Shown: positions 25,668 to 32,014 of the stretch, piece after piece
Layout of the letters: each line of letters starts with the position of its first letter
Numbering within the stretch: position 1 is the stretch's first letter
NCBI GenBank assembly: GCA_905181785.1
Contig: CAJIZC010000029.1
Coordinates: forward strand, 1 to 50,251
Direction: 5' to 3'
From: an uncultured Candidatus Poseidoniales archaeon
Lineage (GTDB): Archaea; Thermoplasmatota; Poseidoniia; Poseidoniales; Poseidoniaceae
Length of the DNA stretch: 50,251 nucleotides
The notes under the pieces: generated by a model
The model's input: the letters and a program-made list of their open reading frames with translations, nothing else
Told to the model about the DNA's origin: nothing
Database searches by the model: none
Position numbers and translations under genes: made by a program

Positions 25668-27368
25668 ATGGAAACAACACAAGCATTCAGCTCTGAGTTC
25701 TACACCGCTTTGTTGCCAGAATTGATGCTGTTTGCAGGTCTTCTTGCGCTCATCATAATCCCAAACCTCGGAAAGGGAACGTTCAGAATCCCTGGCACAC
25801 AAATCCGTTTGCCCTGGTTCATGGGCGGCGAGCGTTACGCCCTCACCAGCAACCCGCACCTACCGGCATGGATCGCAACGATCACCCTCACAGGAGCGTT
25901 CTTGGCAGTCGGTGACTCACTTCGAGGCGGCATTGATTCATTGCTCGTGATGAGCAGCGATGCTGATGAAGCCAAAGAATTGCTCATGATTAACGGCTTT
26001 AGTCGCGTCTTCGAACTGATCTTCTTCGGTGCTTTGGCGCTTGCATCCTTTGCCAGCATGAACCGCTTGAAGGTTGAAGGCATCGGGGCTAAACTCGATG
26101 TTGAAAAGTTGTACAACAACCGTCGACAAGCCGACTTCTACATCCTGATGCTCACTTGTGGCCTCGGTATGTCTGTCGTCGCCCTTGCACAGGACCTGTT
26201 TGTTCTGTTCATCGGTTTGGAACTGGCTTCGTTTTCCACCTACGTGCTTGTGGCTTTCCTGAAGGAAACCAAAGCAGGTGCTGAAGCCGGAATGAAGTAC
26301 TTCATCGTCGGATCGGTCGCCTCTGGTGTTGGCCTGTATGGCCTTTCCATGCTCTACCTGTGGGCGGGTTCACTGCAATTCGATGTGCTTGCAGCCACCT
26401 TCGCAACCTCTGGCACAGAACCGCTGCCGCTCATCGGTATCGGTTTCGTCCTTGTCGGGTTTGGATTCAAGGTCAGCGCAGCGCCGTTCCACTTTGCAGC
26501 GCCTGATGCTTACGCCGGAGCCAGCAGCCCAGTTGCTGGCGTTCTGGCAACGGCAAGCAAGGCCATGGGCATGGTCGGATTGATCCGCATGCTGCTCATT
26601 GTTGCAGCCCCTGAATCTTCTGAAGGCTCTGCAGTGTGGCTCGTTTGCCTCGGTGCTCTAGCAGCCTTAACCATGACATGGGGTAACCTCGCAGCGCTTG
26701 GCAGCACCAACCCCAAGCGAATGTTGGCCTACTCTTCTGTCGCCCACGCCGGTTACATGCTTGCAGGCCTCACCGCCGTTGGTGCGTGGACATGGGATCC
26801 AAGTTTCGCCGGTCAAGAAGGTGAAGCAGCCTTGATGGTCTTAACCGCTCTTTTGTTCCACATGGTTGTCCTTGTGGCGTTCAAACTCGGTGCCTTCCTC
26901 GTGCTCTCGATCTTGGAATCCGATGGCGATGCCTCCCGCTTGTCCTCACTTGGTGGTCTAGCCAAGCGAGAACCCCTGCTCGCCTTTGGCATGTTCATCT
27001 TCATGATTTCACTTGCAGGTGTTCCACCAATGGCAGGATTCCTTTCCAAGTTGATGGTCATCATGGGTATTGTCAACGTCGGTGTTGGTACTGGAGCCGA
27101 ATCGCTCAGCGATTTCCATTGGGTCTGGTGGCTTGCACTGTTGATGGTGTTGAACTCCGCCGTGTCGGTGTTCTACTACCTTCGAGTGGCAGTCGTGATG
27201 TTCTTCGACGCACCAGAAGAAGGCCGAGAAGGTCCTTTGCCATCAGGCTGGCAAGTGCGAACCTCAATCTTCGCCTGTGTCTTGGTAACCATCCTCGTTG
27301 GAATCTTTGGGGATTCCATCCTCGAGATGTGTCGCAGCGCAGCCGAGAGCTTGACCACCAACTGGTGA
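25668..27368 (+). CDS. nuoN: Complex I antiporter-like subunit N
   Basis: The antiporter-like subunit nearest the quinone module and the last gene of the operon. ATG 25668 (METTQAFSSEF) follows AAGGGAGGTGCCTGAT; a start at 25641 inside nuoM is rejected. Motifs include LFIGLELASFSTYVLVAF with the conserved glutamate, GFKVSAAPFHFAAPDAYAGA with the conserved lysine, and MLAYSSVAHAGYML. LAGVPPMAGFLSKL is typical for the C-terminal half. 566 residues. No nuoE, nuoF or nuoG follows; the next gene is a translation factor after a hairpin. Confidence 0.95.
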   Translation: METTQAFSSEFYTALLPELMLFAGLLALIIIPNLGKGTFRIPGTQIRLPWFMGGERYALTSNPHLPAWIATITLTGAFLAVGDSLRGGIDSLLVMSSDADEAKELLMINGFSRVFELIFFGALALASFASMNRLKVEGIGAKLDVEKLYNNRRQADFYILMLTCGLGMSVVALAQDLFVLFIGLELASFSTYVLVAFLKETKAGAEAGMKYFIVGSVASGVGLYGLSMLYLWAGSLQFDVLAATFATSGTEPLPLIGIGFVLVGFGFKVSAAPFHFAAPDAYAGASSPVAGVLATASKAMGMVGLIRMLLIVAAPESSEGSAVWLVCLGALAALTMTWGNLAALGSTNPKRMLAYSSVAHAGYMLAGLTAVGAWTWDPSFAGQEGEAALMVLTALLFHMVVLVAFKLGAFLVLSILESDGDASRLSSLGGLAKREPLLAFGMFIFMISLAGVPPMAGFLSKLMVIMGIVNVGVGTGAESLSDFHWVWWLALLMVLNSAVSVFYYLRVAVVMFFDAPEEGREGPLPSGWQVRTSIFACVLVTILVGIFGDSILEMCRSAAESLTTNW

Positions 27369-27381
27369 AACGCAACAGGCG

Positions 27382-27417
27382 ACCCACTGAGGGCCATTCA
27401 AGGCCCTATCAGTGGGT
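27382..27417 (+). terminator. Stem-loop after the complex I operon
   Basis: ACCCACTGAGGGCC (27382-27395) pairs with GGCCC (27402-27406) and TCAGTGGGT (27409-27417), leaving a six-base loop and a two-base bulge. The stem has 14 pairs and begins 13 bases after the nuoN stop. There is no clear T-run behind it, so it may protect the 3' end of the mRNA rather than end transcription by itself. Confidence 0.6.
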
Positions 27418-27464
27418 GCTGTATTCAAGAAGGGTAGACCGCAGGACATCATAGGTGCAACCGT

Positions 27465-28181
27465 ATGGGTCGTCGTCGTGAAGAAAAAGTGGATGTTGAA
27501 GAACTCGCTCGGCTTGAATCGTCGGAAGGTTCCTCAGCAGGCAAAATTCGCGTAAAGATGCCCAACAAAAAAGTCAATGAAATGTTCGCTCTGGCTGAAC
27601 AAATTCTTGGCGGCCGCCGTGTCACTGTTCTCTGTGCTGACGGGGAAACCCGCATGGCACGAATTCCAGGGAAGATGCGACGTCGCCAATGGGTCCGTGA
27701 AGGTGATTTGATCATCGTCTGGCCTTGGGATTTCCAAGACGCAAAGGCGGATGTCAAGCACCGTTACACCAAAACTCAATCCATGTACCTCTCAAGAAAA
27801 GGCGTTCTTCCTCCAGATGTCGACATCTTCGGCATGAACACAGCCGTGGACGAGGATGACGAGCACGACGATTTGTTCGGCACCATGGAGGATGAAGAAG
27901 ACGACCTTTTCGGTGCAGCGGATGAACCTGCAGATGAACCAACAGAAGGCGACGAAGACGACCTCTTTGGGGACGACGACGATGACGACGATTTGTTTGG
28001 CGACGCTGACGGTGAAGAAACAGAAACCACCTCGCAAGATTCATCCGAAGAACCAACGGAAGAAGAGGCCGCAGAACCAACTCCCGAAGAACCATTTGTC
28101 GCCGTTGAGGAATACCCATCTGAAGACGATGGTTCCGACGATGACGATGGTGAAGAAGACCTCGAAGACCTCTTTGGTTGA
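27465..28181 (+). CDS. eif1A: Translation initiation factor aIF1A with DDLFG-repeat acidic tail
   Basis: Binds the A-site of the small ribosomal subunit and helps start-codon selection and subunit joining. Residues 1-115 are the usual aIF1A: a basic N-terminus, an S1/OB-fold core (VTVLCADGETRMARIPGKMR) and GDLIIVWPWDF. Archaeal aIF1A is usually about 95-115 residues; this one is 238. The extra 120 residues are nearly all acidic and carry the motif DDLFG at 135-139, 146-150, 165-169 and 176-180, with EDLFG as the exact C-terminus (234-238). DIFG at 120-123 is a possible degenerate copy. In eukaryotic eIF1A a short acidic C-terminal tail binds eIF5B; a similar role here is inference. ATG 27465 follows AGGTG at 9-base spacing. 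Confidence 0.95.
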   Translation: MGRRREEKVDVEELARLESSEGSSAGKIRVKMPNKKVNEMFALAEQILGGRRVTVLCADGETRMARIPGKMRRRQWVREGDLIIVWPWDFQDAKADVKHRYTKTQSMYLSRKGVLPPDVDIFGMNTAVDEDDEHDDLFGTMEDEEDDLFGAADEPADEPTEGDEDDLFGDDDDDDDLFGDADGEETETTSQDSSEEPTEEEAAEPTPEEPFVAVEEYPSEDDGSDDDDGEEDLEDLFG

Positions 28182-28219
28182 ACCGATACAATTGGCCATG
28201 CATTCCCAAAGGTGATGTC

Positions 28220-29224
28220 ATGGTAAAGGACAATTGGGACGAACTTCACAACAACAAGCACAACCGATACAACCGTCGGAGTCGCAAAAAGAAGGGCGGC
28301 TCCAAATCGCAATCCCGCAATCTCGACGACGAATACGCCGAGTCTGAAGAAGACAAGTTCCTCAGCAACCTCGCCTCAAAGCAAAGCACCTACGGGTGGA
28401 TGAAGGAAGACCGTTACAAGCGAATGTTTCGCGACATTGAAACTAAAATTCAAGGCGCAATGGGTACGGGGACCTTCGATTGGGTTGATCGCAGGGTCTT
28501 CGACCAGGTGTTTGACCGATTGACCTTGATGTCGTTGTACAAACTCATGAAAACGGGCGTCATCGATACGTTGGATTACCCGATTGCTCGTGGCAAAGAA
28601 GCGCACGTGTTCCATGGAACTGACATCGACGGTAAGGAAGTGGCAGTCAAAATCTTCCACACCTCCAACGCCGTGTTCAAAAACCTCGTTCAGTACATCG
28701 AAGGGGACCCAAGGTTTGGAGGCCTTCGCCGAAGGCATCGGGATTTGGTGGATATTTGGGTGCGAAAAGAACACAGGAACCTCTCTCGTCTGGCTCGTTG
28801 GGGGTTGAACGTTCCAAAGCCACTTGGCATTCACAAGAACGTCTTGGTCATGGAATACCTTGGCCACGCTACAGGCTCCTCGCCGAAGTTGCGAGAAGTC
28901 CATGTCGAGGAACCAGAACCTGTGTTTGAAGACCTGCTCAATTTTTTGGCTGTGGCTTGGCAAAAAAGCAACCTTGTTCACGGTGACTTTTCACCGTTCA
29001 ACATCCTTTGGCATCGCGAAAGAGCCATTGTCATCGATGTCGGTCAAGCTGTCGTTCAAGGCCATCCCAAAGCAGAGGAGTTCCTGGTTCGAGACGTCAC
29101 TCGTCTTGTTGAATGGGCCAACAAAAACGGCATTGAAGTGACCTTGGCTGAGGCCATGTACGAGGTGTTGAACATGAACCTCGATCACGTCAAACAGATT
29201 GAGTTTGATGATGAAGAAGAGTGA
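28220..29224 (+). CDS. rio1: RIO1-type atypical serine kinase
   Basis: An ATPase/kinase acting late in small ribosomal subunit maturation. The nucleotide-binding loop is ARGKEAHVFHG (123-133), equivalent to the STGKEANVY of RIO1. The catalytic Lys144 lies in VAVKIF. The catalytic loop HGDFSPFN has Asp256 and Asn261, and the metal-binding Asp273 lies in IDVGQAV. The N-terminus (1-45) is a basic then acidic tail (RRSRKKKGG). The C-terminus ends DDEEE. ATG 28220 is chosen for the GGTGATGTC site; an earlier in-frame TTG at 28178 overlaps the aIF1A end. It follows aIF1A by 38 bases, and this pairing with a Dim2-like KH gene is a familiar archaeal neighbourhood. Confidence 0.95.
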   Translation: MVKDNWDELHNNKHNRYNRRSRKKKGGSKSQSRNLDDEYAESEEDKFLSNLASKQSTYGWMKEDRYKRMFRDIETKIQGAMGTGTFDWVDRRVFDQVFDRLTLMSLYKLMKTGVIDTLDYPIARGKEAHVFHGTDIDGKEVAVKIFHTSNAVFKNLVQYIEGDPRFGGLRRRHRDLVDIWVRKEHRNLSRLARWGLNVPKPLGIHKNVLVMEYLGHATGSSPKLREVHVEEPEPVFEDLLNFLAVAWQKSNLVHGDFSPFNILWHRERAIVIDVGQAVVQGHPKAEEFLVRDVTRLVEWANKNGIEVTLAEAMYEVLNMNLDHVKQIEFDDEEE

Positions 29225-29236
29225 TCACTCTTCTTC
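29213..29236. repeat. 24-base perfect palindrome spanning two convergent stop codons
   Basis: The ends of the RIO1 and KH genes abut with no base between them. The last four codons of each gene (three Glu codons and TGA) are identical, so the junction is a perfect palindrome with 12-base arms centred between 29224 and 29225. It may serve as a shared bidirectional terminator or a protein-binding site. The symmetry is directly visible; its use is inference. Confidence 0.6.
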
Positions 29237-29971
29237 CCAGTCGACTTGCTCATCTTCCGCCAAGATCATCATGGCTTCGACGGCTTCTGTGTCTTCTGGG
29301 TTCACTTGTGAGGCCTTCATCCGTCGCCCTCTGCGTTGAGACACATCAGCAAGGCCGGGGACCAAGTTCTCGAATCCGCCGGCGGCTGGAGCCGGTTCGT
29401 GCTTGATTTCAATGGTTTCGAGGCTGCGGTTGGTCAAGCGAGAGCGTCGTCGGTCCCGTTCGAGGAAGTTCAGCACCGTTCCGTGTTCAGCGCCACCAGC
29501 CAGCATTTCGATGGCTTGGCGTGCTGCAGCGAGGCCTTCTTCTTCACCGACCAGAACAACCGTGGAATTGTAAATGGTGATTTGCGTGTCGGTGAGGCCT
29601 TCGATCAGCTTGCGGATTTTTCCTTGGCTACCAATGATTCTTGCACGGATTCGCCGTTGCTGGTTGGAACGCTTGCCCACAAATGAGCGAATGTCGACGA
29701 GTTCGAAAAAGTGGTCGTCCTCAAGCAAACGGATGGCTGCTTTTGGAGCCATGCCTCTGCCAATGGCCTTGATGACGTCGGGGAACTTCATCGCCTTGAC
29801 AGGGTCGTATGTGCCCGGCTCGCCCCAAACCACCTCGACATCACCGGTTTCAGAATCGATGTTGAATGAGGTGCATCCTGCCGCATAGCGCAGGGACTTT
29901 GCAGTCGCCCCTTTCGCTCCGATCAGCACCGCGATGCGGTCCATTGGGACACGAGGTAAAGGCTGTCGCAT
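29225..29971 (-). CDS. Dim2/Pno1-like KH-domain RNA-binding protein
   Basis: An archaeal relative of Dim2 (Pno1), which binds the 3' end of small-subunit rRNA during its maturation and works with RIO kinases. It has two KH domains: KH1 with GAKG at 18-21 (VLIGAKGATAKSL) and KH2 with GSQG at 114-117 (ARIIGSQGKIRKLIEG). The second is followed by the family-typical AEHGTVLNFLERDRR. ATG 29971 (MRQPLPRVPMD) is the start; the open frame continues upstream into the neighbouring gene but without family similarity. The tail of about 60 residues is longer than usual, basic (RRGRRMKASQ) and then acidic, ending WEEE. It follows the surface-protein gene upstream on the same strand by 25 bases and is convergent with rio1. 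Confidence 0.92.
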   Translation of the reverse strand: MRQPLPRVPMDRIAVLIGAKGATAKSLRYAAGCTSFNIDSETGDVEVVWGEPGTYDPVKAMKFPDVIKAIGRGMAPKAAIRLLEDDHFFELVDIRSFVGKRSNQQRRIRARIIGSQGKIRKLIEGLTDTQITIYNSTVVLVGEEEGLAAARQAIEMLAGGAEHGTVLNFLERDRRRSRLTNRSLETIEIKHEPAPAAGGFENLVPGLADVSQRRGRRMKASQVNPEDTEAVEAMMILAEDEQVDWEEE

Positions 29972-29996
29972 GGATGAGGGTGCGGCCAACCTCTTT

Positions 29997-31817
29997 TCAA
30001 AGTCTTGTACGGCGCTGGAAGACGCCGATAGCCCCGCCGATGAACAGAAGCAAGAGCAAGGAAGGGGCAAACGAAGGAACCAATCCCGGTGAACCAATCG
30101 ATGCGCCGGTGACAACCAAGTGGTTGTTGTTGTTGCTTTCATCGTATTCATCGATGACGTTTAGGTAATCGATGACAAGGCGCAAATCATACTGACCGGT
30201 TTGGGGGACTGTGTAATTCCAAATGAGGGTCTCCGTGCTGTCGCCGAGGGTTCCTGAAGGCAACGTTCTGGCTTCCATCACGGTCCAACTTACGGAAGCA
30301 GTTCGGTCGGCTGGAGCTGACTCAAGCCGCACGACAATGCTGCCACCGTAATCTTGATTGCTCTCAAGTACGCTTGTGATGGTGACGTTCCCGGAGTTTT
30401 CTCCCGGGCGGACGATGAGACGGTCGAGGTTGGTTTGGGAGAGGTTCCATGACAAATCAAGGCCTGGAAGGATTTGGAAGGAACTCGGGTTGGACGCATA
30501 TTCATTTCCTGCTTGGTCGACAACAACCGCTCGGAACATCAAATGCTGCCGGGACTTGGTCGCCCAGTTGGAGAGCGCTACGGTGGCGTCCAAGCCCGTT
30601 ACGCCAAAGTCCAGCCAACGTCCTGACAAATCAGGTGTCTGGCCCACGCCGTTGGAATCGAATCCATACTGCATGTAGGAGGCGGTGAGGTCGAGTCCAG
30701 AGCCGTCATCTTGGGCATTGAAACTCACGTTCGCAGGGCCAACTCGGCTGGTTGTCAGTTCATCGACCACCCATCCGCTTGCTTCAGGTGCTGTTTGGTC
30801 GATTCGAATGGTGACTTGAGAGGTTGGACCCGTGTTGCCCGCTCTGTCAATCGAGCGGAACTGAACGGTGTGATTCCCTTCAGCGAACTCAAAGGTTGTT
30901 GAATCGGTTGTAACGGTCGACCAGGTCGTGCTATCGGTGCTGAACTGGCAGGATGCGACACCGCTGCCTTGGCCGTCATCGGCTGCTGTGATCAAGCCCG
31001 TAACGGTCACTGTGCCACTGTTCTGCCAATCATTGCCCGAGCCAACCGTGATCGTTCCAAGGCTTGGACCCGTACGGTCAATACCAATGAACATCGTTTC
31101 GCTCGAAGAGAGCCCTGAATCATCGTGGATGGTGAGGCGTGGGTTGTAGGTGCCTTCGTTCATGGCGCCGCTGGCCCAATCCCAGCCGTAATTCAAGGAA
31201 GAAGGCCCGTCGTTGGTTGGGGCACCAGGTCCTGGTGCATTGGCAAGCGTTGCGTAACTCAAGTCGTCATCGCTTGCGCCCCAGCGGAAGGCAATTGCTT
31301 CGTCAGCGTCAATGCTGAACCACGCTCTGTCGTTTGCTGAGTCCCCGCTGCCAACATCGGCGTTGAGGGCGGTGAAGATTGTAATCAGGGGCACTTGGTT
31401 TGCGATAGAAAAGGCGTCAGAAGTCACAACGACGCTCTCGTTGACGTCATCGTCCCAAGCCGTTGCTCGGAGGTTGTAGGAGCCGTTTGCATGTGCGGTG
31501 GTATCGAAGTAGGTCAACCATGGGACGCTGGTTAAGTTTGTGAGGCTCGTCCAAGAAGTACCATCTGCAGACAATTCAACCAGAATCGAGGAAACGTTTG
31601 CATCCCCGCTGAGTGAGAAGGTTAAGAGGTACTGGCCGGTGATCGAATCACCCGTAGATGGTCCGTTTGCAAAGCTCATCTGCAAGTCGGAAGAAGCCGA
31701 CATGGCCGTGTTTTCTTGCAAGTCCATCGGAGCAACATCACGGGCACTCCATAGGGGAGCAGCCACCATGCCCAACAGAAGAAGCACGAGCAACGATGTG
31801 ACCGCCGTCCTTCCCAT
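29997..31817 (-). CDS. Exported Ig-like surface protein with C-terminal membrane anchor
   Basis: 606 residues from ATG 31817 (MGRTAVTSLLVLLLL), preceded by AAGGGG; an in-frame TTG at 31847 with its own GGGGAG site is an equally short extension of ten residues. The signal peptide is TSLLVLLLLGMVAAPLWSA. The body contains several Ig-like beta-sandwich units with repeated phrases such as SIDRAGNTGPT, VVVDQAGNEYAS and IDQTAPEASG, typical of bacterial and archaeal Ig-like repeats. A CARDB-like unit precedes the end (LRLVIDYLNVIDEYDESNNNN). The C-terminus is a helix (APSLLLLLFIGGAIGVF) plus QRRTRL, a normal anchor. Function probably adhesion or envelope structure. Shares an operon-like layout with the downstream KH gene, although their functions seem unrelated. 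Confidence 0.82.
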   Translation of the reverse strand: MGRTAVTSLLVLLLLGMVAAPLWSARDVAPMDLQENTAMSASSDLQMSFANGPSTGDSITGQYLLTFSLSGDANVSSILVELSADGTSWTSLTNLTSVPWLTYFDTTAHANGSYNLRATAWDDDVNESVVVTSDAFSIANQVPLITIFTALNADVGSGDSANDRAWFSIDADEAIAFRWGASDDDLSYATLANAPGPGAPTNDGPSSLNYGWDWASGAMNEGTYNPRLTIHDDSGLSSSETMFIGIDRTGPSLGTITVGSGNDWQNSGTVTVTGLITAADDGQGSGVASCQFSTDSTTWSTVTTDSTTFEFAEGNHTVQFRSIDRAGNTGPTSQVTIRIDQTAPEASGWVVDELTTSRVGPANVSFNAQDDGSGLDLTASYMQYGFDSNGVGQTPDLSGRWLDFGVTGLDATVALSNWATKSRQHLMFRAVVVDQAGNEYASNPSSFQILPGLDLSWNLSQTNLDRLIVRPGENSGNVTITSVLESNQDYGGSIVVRLESAPADRTASVSWTVMEARTLPSGTLGDSTETLIWNYTVPQTGQYDLRLVIDYLNVIDEYDESNNNNHLVVTGASIGSPGLVPSFAPSLLLLLFIGGAIGVFQRRTRL

Positions 31818-32014
31818 GACCCCTTGACGGGCGAGGTTGTCCTTCAATGCTCCCCTATACCTTCTGTTCCAAGCCGCAGATTAACGCCTCTTCAGGAGGT
31901 TCCAATCGCTGAGGCATGGCGCACACTGGCAGATGCACAAGGCGCCTCATCCATGCGATTTTTTGGGTGTGTTTGAGATGGGTTCAAGTGCTTTGCAGGG
32001 CGTCCATCTTTTGT

